From Gloeophyllum trabeum ATCC 11539 (Eukaryota; Basidiomycota; Agaricomycetes; Gloeophyllales; Gloeophyllaceae): DNA of 64,000 bases. The stretch is taken from contig NW_006920420.1 in assembly GCF_000344685.1 (NCBI RefSeq), positions 877,605 through 941,604 of the forward strand, in the 5' to 3' direction. The notes beneath the pieces are model-generated. The model was given only the letters and a program-made list of their open reading frames with translations, had not been told where the DNA came from and searched no databases. The number at the start of each line of letters is the position of its first letter. The stretch's first letter is position 1. Made by a program: the position numbers and the translations under genes. Below are positions 43,558 to 56,035 of this stretch, piece by piece.

Positions 43558-46228
43558 ATGGGAGCCGACAGCCCGACCATGAAGTCCCTGCACGACGTCC
43601 GCTCTATCGGCGCTGTCCTGCGGGCCTTGGAGACGCCGTACGTCGCCGACCAGGCCATTTGTCAGACCATACAAGAATATCCTGACATTCGCACAGCGGG
43701 TCTGAGGAATATCGCGGGCGTCATCAATGGAGCAACAAGGGTACGTTTGGCTAGTGCGTATGCGTGCGGATTGGTCGTTGAACGTTGAACACGCGCAGAT
43801 CTCGACCCCACACCGGTCAGCGAGAGGAAATGGACGAAATGGGACTACATGGCGCTATGGTCTGTATCGTAGTAGAACGTGTAGCTTGCAGCACTGGCTG
43901 AGGCAGCGCGGTTACAGGTGGGGCTCGTCATTCAATGCGAACGCATGGGCTGCTGCGAGCTCCCTCGTAGCTGTCGGCCTTAGCTTTAGCCAGGCCATGG
44001 CTGTCAACATCATTGGCGCCTCCATTTCATCTGTCGCAACAGTCGCCAATGCCCGGCAAGGCGCGCTCTATCATATTGGTACCTCTCCCCTCCTAAATTC
44101 CAGGTAAACATATGACTCATACCTGTGACTCAGGCTACCCCATCGCCATACGGTCGCAAATGGGCGTATGGGGCGGCTACTTTTTCGTCTTCTTGCGTGC
44201 TATAGTTGCCATAGTCTGGTAGGTCCTACTGGCGGCATAATCTGCTGGAACATGGAGTGATGAACTGTCGCTCTCAGGTATGGCATCCAGGCATATTACA
44301 CGGGGCTCTTATTCAGCGTGGCACTGAGATGCATGTACGTGCCCTCACTGCTGAGCCGATGTCATAGCTTAACCTTATAACCCATAGCTTCGGGCACAAG
44401 TGGACCGACCTCAAGCCCTTCCCTGCCAGCGCGGAAATCACCTCATATGATTTTACGGCATTCATCGTAATATGTCGGTGCTACTTCACTCTGTCCGTAG
44501 TGCGTAGCTCACCCGCTGCCCAATAGACTTATTACAACTACCTCTGGTAGGCCTGCCGCGCCCTTCGAAATCCCCCGGTGTCACCCGGGCTAACATGTAA
44601 GACAACAGATGTTCGTACACCCATCCAACATCCGGCGCGCATTCGAAGTGAAAGCCTTCATCCTCCCGCCATGCGCCATCGGCCTCACCGCGTGGGCGTG
44701 TGTCAAGGCGGGCGGCTTCAGCAAGTTCGACCTCGCGACGCGGACGACCGTCAGCGGCGGCGCGCTGGGCTGGGCGTGGATGAACGGCATTAATTCCGTC
44801 ATCAGTGCCGTAAGACACCTGCTTGCTGGTGTGAGGGTTGTGACAGAGTTTCTGACTCGTGTTTAGGTGTCACCTATGATGATTAACCAGCCTGATCTGG
44901 CGAGGTATGCGACTAAGCCTGAGGAAGCCGGCTCCTGGCAGGTTTGTGGCGACCAACCAGAACTGTAAACGAACTGACAAGGTGTATAGGGGTATGCCAT
45001 GTTCATCTGCAAAAACCTCATATCTTTTGTGAGTTCTATCCATCACCTCCACGGTGGCCGGCGCGCTGATATCAATCACTCCAATTCCACAGATGTCAAT
45101 AGCGACGACATCCGCTCTAAAAGTCATGTACGGCGGCGACCCAGCCTGGAACCTGTGGGACCAACTCAATATGATCTTGAACCACACCTGGACGCCCCTC
45201 TCCCGCTTCTGCATCTTCATAGTAGCCATGACCTTTGCGTTCGCGACTGTCCTCACGAACATCTCAGCAAACTCCATCCCGTTCGGCGCGGACATCTCCG
45301 GCGTCGCCCCGCGGTGGCTCACCATCCGCCGCGGACAAGTGCTCTGCTGGATCCTGGGGCTCGCGATCGTGCCGTGGAAGTTCCTTGTCGATGCGGCCAA
45401 GTTTATCACTTTTCTGGAGAGCTATACGATCTTGATGGGCGCTGTCATCGGGGTTGTTCTATGCGACTTTTTTGTGGTGAGGAAGGGAAATATTCATGTT
45501 CCTTCCTGCTAGTGAGTTCCCGTTCCTGTCTTGGATGCGACGCTCAGCTGACGTCTGCACAGCGATGGGAGTAAGGACGGGCTCTATTATTTCACCAGGG
45601 GTGTCAACTGGCGTGGATGCTGTGGGTATTTCCACTGCAAACCATCTGATTGTATGGAGCTGACATTGGTTCTGCAACGGACAGTTGCGTGGTTGTGCGG
45701 CTTTATAGTGCCCTTTCCTGGTCTCATCGGCAGTTACGACGCGAATGCGGTTAATAATGCCGCGATTGATATGGTACGTCTACAAATCCGACGCTGCCGG
45801 GAGATTCTCTAGCTCTGACACCGGCCCGCTAGTATCAGCTCGGGTGGCTGCTGAGTGTGGCTATATCCTTCAGCGTGCATCTTTTGCTGAACCTTTTGTG
45901 AGTCCAATTACTCTTTTGGGCTCAAGGGCCCCGCTTCTCACCCTGCATCATGATGCACCCACACCCTCGTAGATTTCCCGTACCCGTATTCCCAAAGAAG
46001 TACCGCCAGATGCCTGTGACATGGGAATACCTTGGGGATCAGACCCGGAACGGACTCTTCGATGACGAGCATTGGGTCGGCCCTGGCGAACCGGTGCTCT
46101 CGATGGTCGAGGCTGGGAACGGCGACCCCGCGGACGTTGGCTGCGACTCCGAGGAGAAAGAGGGACGAAGCGAGAAGGCGTCTATCCACCAGCCCGAGAG
46201 CTTAAACTCTGAAATTCAGTACCGGTAA
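43558..46228 (+). CDS. NCS1 family permease (uracil/allantoin/purine type)
   Basis: Plasma-membrane nucleobase-cation symporter with about twelve membrane spans. The N-terminus needs an intron (start of GT at about 43637) that joins LRALETP to GSEEYRGRHQWSNKD, leading to the family hallmark LDPTPVSERKWTKWDYMALW. Other motifs: SVNAWAAASSLVAVGLS, YPIAIRSQMGVWGGYFFVF, WYGIQAYYTG, FIICRCYFTLS and TMMINQPDLARYA. Later parts include ITPIPQMSIATTSALKVMYG, NISANSIPFGADISGVAPRW and GVVLCDFFVVRKG. The tail is hydrophilic and acidic. The start could be 43558 or the in-frame ATG at 43579. About ten introns are inferred. Substrate cannot be set by sequence (uracil, allantoin, uridine or thiamine are known in the family), but the allantoinase-like neighbour makes a ureide or nucleobase likely. 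Confidence 0.85.
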
Positions 46229-47603
46229 TGGCGCCCGCATGCTGCTTCAGCTTGTCGCGCCTCCCACGTTGTTTTGCTCTGGCTGCTCTCGTGCTGTTTT
46301 ATTGTTGTGTTCTATGGCTCTTGCCACACTGATCGACTTTTGACTATCGGAAGTATGTACTAATCTCGCTAATAGTAGCAGTAACATCTCATAGATATTT
46401 TTCGTCGTTGTACATGATATTTCGGATAGGACTTTCTTGCTCTCGATGTAGGCTCGGATGGATTATCCCGGCACGTATCTTTATGGCCTGTGTAACTTAC
46501 ACGATTCATGCTGTTCGTAGAAATTTAGATGGTCACGGTTGATGTAGACAAAAGATGTGTTGTGGTAGATATCGATGTACCAAAAGCATGGGCAACACGA
46601 GAGTACAGTGTCGGTCACTAAGGATCGGCGCCTCCATAGCGCCTTAATTAGGGCGCCGCAGACCTCCAGAAAAAAATTTGAAACATAAACCTGGCCAAAA
46701 TATGCGTAATCCTGCAATTTCGATTTTTTGATGGATTACGTAAGCGTTCACTTTTAGGGGTGGAAATTTCAATATTACGGATTTCGTTGAGGGAATGATC
46801 CTGAAGTTGAATGGTGTATAACAAGCATCGAAAGGTGAGGCATCCTCACTCACAGAAGTCCCAGTGCCCCTTCAGGGTGACCTTACTCCAGAAATAGTGC
46901 TGTATGAGGGCGTATTATATGATTCTAGATCTCCACAAGTCAGCTCATATGCCCTCAAGCTTACCTGACACTCTGAGTATCAAGAACTGTGTAACGAGAA
47001 TGGGACCTGACATAGGGGTAGTAGACCCATTATGGGTTAACTGCATTAGGGTTAGGGCGTATTACTAATTACAGCCATCAATGCATATCTATATATGGTA
47101 ACTCCGACGCAACTCCGCTTCAAATTTACTTTTCAGGTATGTCAAAATTTTAAATATTGGAATTTCGAGAAAGTAATCAGATAGCCTGAAAGCTACGGGC
47201 AATCCGAGTCGATTGGCGCTGTTTTCAGGCCCATTGGAGTCTTTGCCCGGGACGAGATACCATCACGCGTTCGGCTATGCCCGAGGCGTCGGTTTTGAGC
47301 GACCGACACTGTATAAATTAGATGCTGTTATTCTTTCCAGCCTTTATCAGCTCTTGAACTCATCGTGGACAAATATGAGCAAACTCTTCGATTGTGACTC
47401 CTTGCCTCGGTGTGCCCGTCGATGGATTGACTGCAAGTCGCAGAGCTGGATGAGTAGGGGACAGACAGCAACCCAAGATGGCAGAAGCAATCGATAGCAA
47501 GTAGATAACAAGTCGAGAGCAACTGCAGAGCACAATTACAACCTAGGGTTGACAGTAGAGTGTACATAGTCCGTCCATAGACGAGAGGAAGCCCTGATAT
47601 CGA
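46229..47603. other. Intergenic region, AT-rich, possible repeat debris
   Basis: About 1.4 kb. It is AT-richer than its surroundings. A minus-strand frame at 46644-46853 (with LCFKFFSGGLRRPN) looks like transposon or repeat debris, but I cannot name it. Two tandem ttaggg-like copies near 47047 are too few to be telomeric. Confidence 0.4.
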
Positions 47604-48913
47604 TCATGGCAGGGGCACCGCAGGGACGCCCCTGAGGACATACCACAATCGACGCTTCCAGTGGACCAGCGCACGATAAGCTTCCACGATGGCCAGTTCA
47701 TCTCGTTCAGGCACTCGGGATCGCAGCTTCCAGCTGCTAAGTGACATTTGAATTGCCTGGAAGCGAGCCACCACTTCGTCCATGGTAGGCCGCTTTGCGG
47801 GGTCATCTTGGACCATATCGGCGACTAGCCTCTCCATGAATCCAAAGCCACGCTCGGTCTGCCAGTGACGTAAATGTCGTTCAAGTGGAAGTATGGAAGT
47901 CAAAATACCTGTAGAAAATCCTCCCTGATCATATTGCCCAAATAATAGACGTCGGTAGGGAAAGGATCCACTGGCTTGATAGAATTCTGGAACTCGGGCA
48001 CGGATTTGTCTCCTCCGAAAATGGGCGGTTCGCGAGGGGGTCCGTCGTCCGGATTGTAACATCGTGATAAGCCAAAGTCAATTAAGTAGTACTTCGTAGG
48101 GTACTCTGTCCGAGTGTAGTGCTTGGCCGAGCCGGTCATATCAGGCTTCATGTCCGTCACTACAGGATGAAACCCTTCAGGGTATAGTGCAGTGCCATCC
48201 ATCATAATATTTCGTCCATCACAATCCCTTCAGAAAAGAACTATGTCAGAGTCGCTAGACACGAAGAAGTGGCTCCTACACTGACCGATGGGCTACGTGA
48301 TGGGCATGCATGAATTGCAACCCCTGGTAGACATACCAATCAAGGAGTATGGATGGATCACTAAGTAAAGACACAAACCTCGAATACTTGCTGGAAGTAC
48401 GAGACAACTTCGCCGAAGGTGTCAAAACGAGGCTCGTAGTAGGCACGTAAGTATGGCATAACGATCAAGGACATGTCTTCTTCGTCAGGGACCTGGAGAA
48501 CCTCGATAATGCGGACGCAATGGTTCCTTGGATCGGATGCAAGAGGCTCAGAAGAGAAGTAGAGGCCGATTTGAATTTCGTGAGGATGGCGCGCTTTGAC
48601 CACTTGTTTTAGGGCCACTAGCGCACCATCGGAGACGCGAGTCGCGTCGATGAGATTCCCCCGCTGATACCCGTGTATCCTGATCAGTAGATACGGCAAA
48701 CACTCTAATGCTTACCCTTAGTGTAACACCATCCGGAGCGAGATAGTACTCCTTGTTCGTCCCCTTCCACGACGGACGCCATGCGTCCCTGTATCGAGGC
48801 CTCAGCAGATAGCCTGACTGTTCAAGCCACTTCTGGTGTCGTCGCCAGAAGAGTTCCGCCTTGGAGAGAGAGCCTCCTTCCTCAGGATCAAGCGGCTGGA
48901 CGTCGTGCGCCAT
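47604..48913 (-). CDS. Protein kinase-like protein
   Basis: Predicted Ser/Thr-type kinase domain of a kind expanded in Agaricomycetes; its target is unknown. The N-terminal exon begins MAHDVQPLDPEEGGSLSKAE and includes KEYYLAPDG. The kinase part has the ATP-site Lys in GALVALKQVVKAR, the catalytic loop HHVAHRDCDGRNIMMDG (built across an intron at HR/D), and the metal-binding IDFGLSRCY. A segment VVTDMKPDMTGSAKHY is inserted between the catalytic loop and DFG. The C-lobe ends DDPAKRPTMDEVVARF. The Gly-rich loop is weak (IHGYQRGNLID). The splice near 48690-48718 could not be made to fit a phase with a normal site, so either my join is wrong or there is an error there. It diverges from the second kinase at 49560. 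Confidence 0.75.
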
Positions 48914-49559
48914 GGTACCTACCGCTGGCTCGACCTATGCAGAGGGGCACATCCGGAGGACATCCCGTCCAGTGTGCTTACCTCGAGCAGAGCAGGAAGC
49001 AGGACCCCGTACACTGCCTGTATTTCTCCGAGCAACTCAGAGGACCCCTGATTATTAGTACAAATGCCTGATCAGGTTCCGGACGAATTTTGGCCTTTCG
49101 GACCCTGCAGACATATCTGCCTGATTTTGGCCCTTCCGGGAGACACGCCTGAATTTCCGGACAAAAAGGACCCACTTTTGGGCCCTTTAATTCAGATCAG
49201 GCATTTATCAGTGCCACACACTTACCACAAACCTCCACAAACACACGCTCATATTGCCAGTAAGTAATGACATGCATGCCTCCTTCAGAGTCCTTTCCGC
49301 CGAGGGAGCTATGCCCTGGCTGATAATCACAGCATGAAAGTGTTGTAAGTATGTCGATACAAGGGTCGTGCGCGCGGCAAGCATACCCTCCAGGATGCCA
49401 GTGCCGTACTGCGATTCTCGCTGCCTTGGTGCCATCTCCCCCAAGTCTGGTCTACTCCTTCCGATCTTGTAGAACGGATCGTCGCCGCAGTAGCGATTTA
49501 CCCCGATATTATTCCTAAGGACCTGTCTTCAGGAAGAATACCGGTTGTTCTTCTCCATC
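48914..49559. other. Divergent region between two kinase genes
   Basis: This is the shared promoter region of the kinase genes at 47604-48913 and 49560-51585. It contains the inverted-repeat element at 49062-49206. No gene seen. Confidence 0.5.
49062..49206. mobile_element. Possible MITE with 12-base terminal inverted repeats
   Basis: aaatgcctgatc at 49062-49073 is matched in reverse complement by gatcaggcattt at 49195-49206, giving a 145-base unit. The inside is repetitive with ttttggcc, cttccgg and similar blocks (attttggcctttcgg, attttggcccttccgg, cttttgggccc). There is no coding capacity. The neighbouring bases (agtac / atca) do not give a clear duplication; a TA target is possible. Confidence 0.5.
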
Positions 49560-51585
49560 ATGAGTCGATTTACACTTCCCCCTGCTGCTAACTGTGCTGC
49601 TAAGAGATATTTCGATGTCATCCACCAAAATATGCGAGCTCGTTACGAGGGAGAGAAATGGAGGCAACAGGGCAAAAGAATGATATCCGACGACGAATGG
49701 GAACAGTTGGAAAAACTCTACAAAGAGTCCGTTTCTCCGACTTTAGCGATAGGATACTGACCATCATATCAGGCTGAATGAATGGCGGGAAAGAGTGCAG
49801 AAAGACTCGAGTACCTGGTTGGGATCACTCAGAGCACTGCCCGATATCCGCCGCCTTGCAAAGCGGTCCAAGACATATGTCACAGACGTTCGGGTACGTC
49901 CCTCTATCTTTCCTTCGAACTATGTATCTGTGTGACTACTGGAACCCCTGCAGCGATCGTACGACAAATTGATCCTTCAGAACGACGACAAAGAACGGAA
50001 TATCCTTGATGACGATCATTGCGAAAGACATGGCGCTGTGGAATCGGCACTGGTCGATCGGTATAAAGAGGAAGAGATCAATACGCTGATCGTGGATATG
50101 CCAGATGAATGCATCCAGCTCTCTTACACGATACTAGGTAGAAGGATTCATTTTCCCCCGACGAACTTGGTACTCAGTCAGACAAATCGGCAGGGCTTGT
50201 CTTCGGTGAAGGTGCAAGCTCAATACTAGGGACGGAGTTACAAGCGCTACTGACTTGGCCCAAGTTAACGGAGGTTATATTACAGCTACCGAAATTGCTC
50301 CTGACGTTCGTGCTTGATTTCTTTCAAGATGTCTGTGTCATTCTGTCGATTCTATCCGCCTCAAAGTTGATATCTTTGCATATAGGCTATTGATACATTC
50401 GATAGAATGCCGGAGCGCACCGCGGAAGACACTTTGCTCAGGATGAAATGTGCAAAAGCTGTAAGGAAAGTTGTCAAGGTCACCGGAGTGATTCCCCTGT
50501 CCCTCCTTGTAAAAAGCCCAGTGTCGAAGGCCAGCCTCCCTGTTAGCCGCGGTGGATTTGGTTTGGTCTTTACGGGGACGCTCGAAGACGGACGGACTGT
50601 TGCAGTGAAGGTTCTACACTTCGACAGTGCAACATGTCCAGAGGAGCGGGACAAGAAGCTCACGGTATCCTCATATCCTTGGAGTTCGCTCCCTGACCCT
50701 TACGCGTCCATCACAGCAACTGTATCGTGAGGCCATTATATGGTGGCACTTGCGCCATCGCAATATCCATCGCCTTCTCGGGGTGTGTGAGTATGGAGAG
50801 GGAAGACATGGCTTGCTGTCGCTCTGGTGTCACAACGGTAATCTGCCTGTGTATATTCGCACGTCCAAAGGAGACTGTAACCTCATATATATGGTAGGAT
50901 TCGGAAGCTTGACTCCCCTCTTCGGACGTACTGAGGTCTTGACCAGCTCGAGCGTATCGCAGACGCTCTCTGCTATTTGCACGAAAGTTATGATCCCCCG
51001 CTAGTTCACAAGGATATCAAAGGAGTAGGTCTACTCGCCCATCCACCCAATGTTCGTTTACCGTCAACGTTCTCAGGAGAACATCCTTGTGGATGACGAG
51101 GGCGAACCTTGTCTTACCGACTTCGGTATAAGCACATATTTCCAGTCTTTCACCATCAGCGGAGAGAATGGCAACACTGGCACGATCGCTTATATGGCCC
51201 CCGAGATCCTCACGTTGAGGAGCAGGCTTTGCGACAATGAGGACGAAATGAATCAACAGATCCGGACGGCCATAACTCCGGCGTATGACATAAACGCTTT
51301 TGCTTGCCTGTGTGTTGAGGTATTACAATTTTTATCAGAGCTAAGGACGAGTTACAACGTTCCATGCAGGTATACTCTGAGAAGAAATTGTGGCAAGGGG
51401 TAGACTGGTCAGAGACCCAAGTTATCAATGGTATGAGGCCCCCACGTCCAGCGGGAGAACTATCGGATGCTCTGTGGTCCGTAATACAGCAGTGCTGGGC
51501 AACAAATCCTAGTGAGAGGATGAAAACCGAGGTGCTGGGAGAATCTTTGCGAGCCATGAGGTCTGTGGATATGGCTTCGACATAG
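49560..51585 (+). CDS. TKL-type protein kinase with N-terminal helical extension
   Basis: Predicted protein kinase of the tyrosine-kinase-like type common in Agaricomycetes. The start MSRFTLPPAANCAA leads, over inferred introns, to DDEWEQ-LNEWRERVQKDSST, RSYDKLILQNDDKERN, and LLTWPKLTE-AIDTFDRMPERT, a helical region before the kinase domain. The domain has a Gly loop SRGGFGLVFTG, Lys in RTVAVKVLH, catalytic loop LVHKDIKG-ENILVDD (HKD in place of HRD), LTDFGIS, and TGTIAYMAPEI. The C-lobe includes LWSVIQQCWATNPSERM. An in-frame ATG at 50407 would give the kinase part alone; the phase-consistent joins upstream make the longer form more likely. Whether the HKD form is active is uncertain, though Lys at that place is seen in some active kinases. 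Substrate unknown. Confidence 0.75.
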
Positions 51586-51669
51586 CTTACAGGAGTAATC
51601 GCTGCGCATAGAATTTTATACTAGCTCCCATTGTAAGTAATCAAAGAACGATTAGCAAAGGAGGGCAAA

Positions 51670-54600
51670 TCAGATGTTGTCTTCCGGCCCATCCTCTATC
51701 AGCTTCTTGTAGTCATCGTAGCTGGCAAATGTAGGCAGACTCTTCAACTTCTTGCGCCGGCTTGGTTCCTTCTCCTTATGTTTCCGCTTCTTGTTGGAGG
51801 TTCCGGAGAGACCGCCCCACTCATCAGCATCACTCTCGCCATCAGACCCGTCGTACGGGATGAGACTGTCGGGCATGTCTGCATCAAGGTCGATGAGATC
51901 CTCTGCGTCAGAGGCCTCGGCCAAAGAGAACGCATCGTCTTCATCGGCCTCGTCATTTGATTCGGCCCCCGCCTCTTCCGCTGATTCATCACCTTCCGAG
52001 GGCCCTTCCTCTTCCTCGTCTCCCTGCTCATCGTCGTCTTCGTCCTCCTCTTCATCCACGTCATCCAGGCCAGAAGGAACGTCGTCCTCGCTGTCTTCCA
52101 ACAATTCCACGTCGCCCATGTCGTCCATATTCTTCATGGATGCTTTCATAGCCTGAGTGAGGCAATCGTAAGTCCTGTTGTAAGCATATACCAGTATAAA
52201 CGGAGAGCAGACCTTCCAAATCTCTGCCTCGTCGGCGTCACTCTCAGCGTCGGCAGCAACATCGTCATCGCCTGCTTCATCAAAATCTACGCCTTCATCT
52301 TCTCCTTCGTCAGATTCCATCCGCTCGTCCTCTTCTTCGCGCTCTTCCTCCTCTTCGTCGTCCTCATCATCGTCTTCACCTCCCTTTCGCCTTGCTTTCT
52401 TGGCAGCCCGTTGTTTATCCTTCTTATCCTTCTCATTAAAGTATTTATGGAAGAACAGCTGTGAGGCAGAAAATTAGTCTGGCATTGTGAAATCAAGAGT
52501 TATAATCGACACGAACCTGATCAACAGGGACTCTATCCGCAGACCTCTTCCACCACCCCTCTTCTCTTACCACATCGTCCTCGCCAACCTTGCCCTTTAG
52601 GTTCTTTACGCCTGTACCATCAGCTGCGGCAGGTTGCATTACGCTGCCACCCTTGCCAATTCCGGCATCATCGCCCTCCGTCTCACTTTTCCGCTTCTTC
52701 GGATTCTTGTATACGAAACGGTCTAGGAAGTGACCCAGTGAGTTCAGTGATAAGTCAGGCGAAGATGTGATTGGCTTGGATTGAGCGAGCTGTCTGGCGT
52801 GTAGGGCCACAGTCGGGTGGTAGTGATTGAGGAGTGGGCACTAAAGATAATTTAGCATCGCATGCAAAGAAGCCTGCAGAAGTGCGCGTACTATTTCCCA
52901 CAAGGGTGTTGAGGACGCATGAGCGTATTGAGGGTCGCGCTTACGTGGGTCATACTGTTCGTCCCCTGCGGCTTTTGAGGAGCTCGCTTTGGGCGGCTCG
53001 TTGAGCATGCTCCTCAGCCCAGGTATGGTGCTGAACAACTACCAAAAAACCAAAATTAGCGATTTATATCGGATTGTAGGAGGGAAGCTCACTTCTCCGA
53101 GCACCCATAACCCTCCCACGACAACCTCCGAGCTCGCGCTAATCCCGCCCGAAAGCAAGACCTGCACCAGTCTCCTGACAATTGCCTTAGCCCTCTCATT
53201 GCTGCCCTTCCTGTCCTTTTCCAGCTTCAATGCCTTCAGTAGCAGATTAAGGTACATCGCGTGTTTGGACGTGCTCGCAAGCCGGGGGTCGAGGAGCGTA
53301 CCGTACAGTGTCCGATAAAAGCGGTCCGTGATCGAGCTAGCGAGGGAGGAGTGCGAGGCGGCCTGGGGAGAAGTGCTGAACGTGGTGGTGATTTGAAGAA
53401 GAAGGGTGAGCGCTTGGAGGGAGGTGGAGAAGGTTGAAGTGTGGGTGATGCGGAATAGGGTGTCGATATGGTTGGTAAAGCTAGTAGTATCATCGGTGCT
53501 TTAGTAGTTGCATTCACGGGCCTATGAAGAATATACTTACCTTACGTCGCCGAGACCAAGGTGGGCGTACGGCAGGGCCCGATTGACACCGGTCAGCACC
53601 TGCGAGATGAGCTTCGAGTTCGCATCCTCGACCTCGGTGAACCCCACTTCAACCCCTTTGCCCTTCTTTCCCTTCCCCTTCCCTTTCGCTGGCCCCTTAT
53701 ACTTCCCTTTCCCTTTCTTATCCCCCTCCGCGTCCTCACCCTCCCCTTCCTTGTCCTTCTCCTCTTCCTGCACCCCTCGCCCCACAACCCCCTCAAACAC
53801 CTTAAAGTATACATCCACCAGCTGCCTTGCGACAGCCCGGTCCGTCTCCGCGTGCGAGAGCACGATCTGGTTCAGCGTGATCGCGCCGTAGTACAGCGCG
53901 TGCATGTTCACGTCCGCCTTCGGCACTGCTTTCTCCTTGTCCGCGAACCGGACGTGCGCGTTGGAAGTGGATGCGGCGGCCTGGAGAGAGGACGAGGAGG
54001 AGCTGGAGGCGGGGCGGAACATGAGTGATGCGACCTCGCGCACGACGATACCTTTCATTGCCGGGTGCGCCTGGAGCAGTTGCAGGAGGTAGTACGACGC
54101 ACGCGAGGGCACTTGTTTCGTCGGGTCGCCCTATGAGTTCCCGCCCTCAGTATTTATCTAGGTTAAGAGTATAGGACAGGTCCTTACAAGCTTGTTCACG
54201 AGCAGCCTGAGCAGGTTCTGCTCCTGTTCCGGCTTATCGCGCAGCAGCGTGTAGATGAACGACAGCGCCTGCATACGCGGGTACGGGAGCGGATCCAACG
54301 TGAGCGCCTCGAGGATCTGCAGGAAGGAGAAGAAGAACTTCTTCAGGTAGTCTTCGAAGTGCCACAGCACGAGGTGCGTGTCCGTCACCGCCGGGTGGAG
54401 GAGCGGCTGGTCGCGGAAGTGCCTGGCACGGTGAAGCGTCAGATCAGTAGGCGGGAGATGGGAGGCATACGAGCCTATACGCACTTGAGCTTCCGGTCAG
54501 GCCCCCCACCGCCGACCCACCAGTCCACGATGCACCGGCACGCCTTGAGCTTCTCGTCCCTACCCCCACCCTTCGCCGCCATGCCCTTCAGTGTCTCCAG

Positions 54601-55449
54601 CGCCTTCGTGTTGTGAACCGGGCTGCCCTGTACTAGTAGTGTCAGCGCAGAGAGCTTGTCCGATAGGGTACCGGATTGCAAGATCTTGGAGAGGAAAGAT
54701 GCGTCGGAGGTGGGAGGTGGGGGGAGGGCAGCGAAGAGATCTGATGCGCGCTTCGACAAGGAGGTGAGCTGGACGGGAGTGGGCAAAGGGAGGGGCGTAG
54801 AGGACGGGGGTAGAGGGGGAATAAGGGTGTACCAGTGGGGTGTGGCCTCGATTTCGACAGTCGACAAGGATTTTGAAGTAGAAGCAGACGCGGTTTTATC
54901 CGGGAGCAGGGACGCGTCGAAGACGATTTTTGTGGACTTTGCAGGCAAGGGGTCTGACGCTGGAGTGGGGTTTGCTGGTAGATCCTTCTTGCCTGCGTCA
55001 GATTTCCTCCTCTCTTTCTTGCCATCCCTCGTCTTTTGCTTTCCCTTGCCTGGCTTACCGTCTGCTTGCTTTCCTTTACTTGGCGTACCCTCTACCGGAC
55101 CGCCCTTCTCAGGAGACTGAGGCTTTCCGCTCTTGACAGGCTTTTCTTTTGGCTGTGGTTCGAACTTCTTGCCTTCTTTCTTCTTTGAAGACTGTTTGTC
55201 GGCCTCTCCTTTCCCGCCCGGTTGCTTTCCATCTAACTTGAGCTCCTTCAAGAACTTGGACACGTCCTTCGTGAGGTTTGGCTGTAGGGTTGGGAACGTT
55301 AGAACACAGTGTAGACACAAGGGCATGTCACGTACGTCGGCCGCCTTACTTGCATCATCCTTCCCGCCCTTCTCAATATTTTTGATCAACTCTAAGTCCC
55401 CCTCGTCTCCCCCGAGCGCGAGGACCTGTTCTTTCAATTTTCTGCCCAT
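51670..55449 (-). CDS. Ribosome biogenesis protein Noc1/Mak21 (CEBPZ family)
   Basis: Nucleolar factor for early maturation and export of the large ribosomal subunit, which in yeast works with Noc2. The start at 55449 (MGRKLKEQVLALGGDEGD) is preferred over a non-ATG codon just upstream. A Lys-rich low-complexity segment follows (KKKEGKKFEPQPKEK). HEAT-like helices run from GSPVHNTKALETLKGMAAK through LKKFFFSFLQILEALTLDPLPYPRMQALSF (residues in two blocks) and MHALYYGAITLNQIVLSHAE. The CBF/Mak21 domain is seen in GISASSEVVVGGLWVLGE, YDPRKRDPQYAHA and LCPLLNHYHPTVALHARQ, then LNSLGHFLDRFVYKNPKKR. The C-terminus is strongly acidic (runs of Asp/Glu around 52000-52400) with a basic end KKRKHKEKEPSRRKK. 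About eight introns are inferred. The acidic run gives long false frames on the plus strand. It diverges from the LKR/SDH gene. Confidence 0.92.
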
Positions 55450-56035
55450 ACTCACACCTTACGTGGGTGCACCGACGTCTAAAGATGCAAGTGAGTCGCG
55501 TCTGAGTAGACTCCTAGAGCAGACAAGCTCTACCAGATACCGGCTTGAGAGGTATATGGAGCGTCCTTTGCAGGTATGATCGGACGCAGGAGAGAAAATC
55601 GGCGGTGCCCGATTAGATCTGAATACGACCGTTGGCCGTAGTGGGACTAGTCCCTTTGTAGTCTGGTCTAGAGAGACTACAAGACCTTTGTATTGGACTT
55701 GTATTACCGTGTATGTTCGGCTATGCCTCCGCGATCAGTCTTCCTTAGCGCCCACGGTCAGACTCTTTCCTGCAGAGAGTACGTATGCAGACTTGCAGCG
55801 TCTACTTCTGCCGTTCTATGCGACCGCGAGGTCTGCAATGCACCCTAGAACGAGTCGCAACGACTCAAAACGTGTGAAGTCCTGCAGAAATGCACCTGAG
55901 ACTGGCAGGTGAGTCTCGATCAGCGGGAGGTGACCCTAAGCATTCTACGTGTCGCCATCACCGGGCTCAGCTATCGGGCGGATCTTACCACTACATAAAG
56001 CCGCTGCAACCTGGCCGTCGTCACCTATTCCGACG
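55450..56035. other. Divergent promoter of Noc1/Mak21 and LKR/SDH genes
   Basis: 586 bases with no gene. A frame runs open upstream of the LKR/SDH start but has no ATG, so I do not extend the gene into it. Confidence 0.5.

Noticed and set aside
47040..47060. Telomere-like repeat (ttagggttaggg)
   Set aside because: Only two units within ordinary AT-rich DNA; chance or a very short interstitial trace.
50407..51585. Kinase gene starting at the ATG at 50407 only
   Set aside because: Phase-consistent introns link upstream exons (DDEWEQ, RSYDKLIL, LLTWPKLTE) to this frame, and related proteins have such an N-terminal extension.
51752..52156. Ser-rich plus-strand frame of 134 codons
   Set aside because: Antisense of the acidic Asp/Glu run of Noc1/Mak21.
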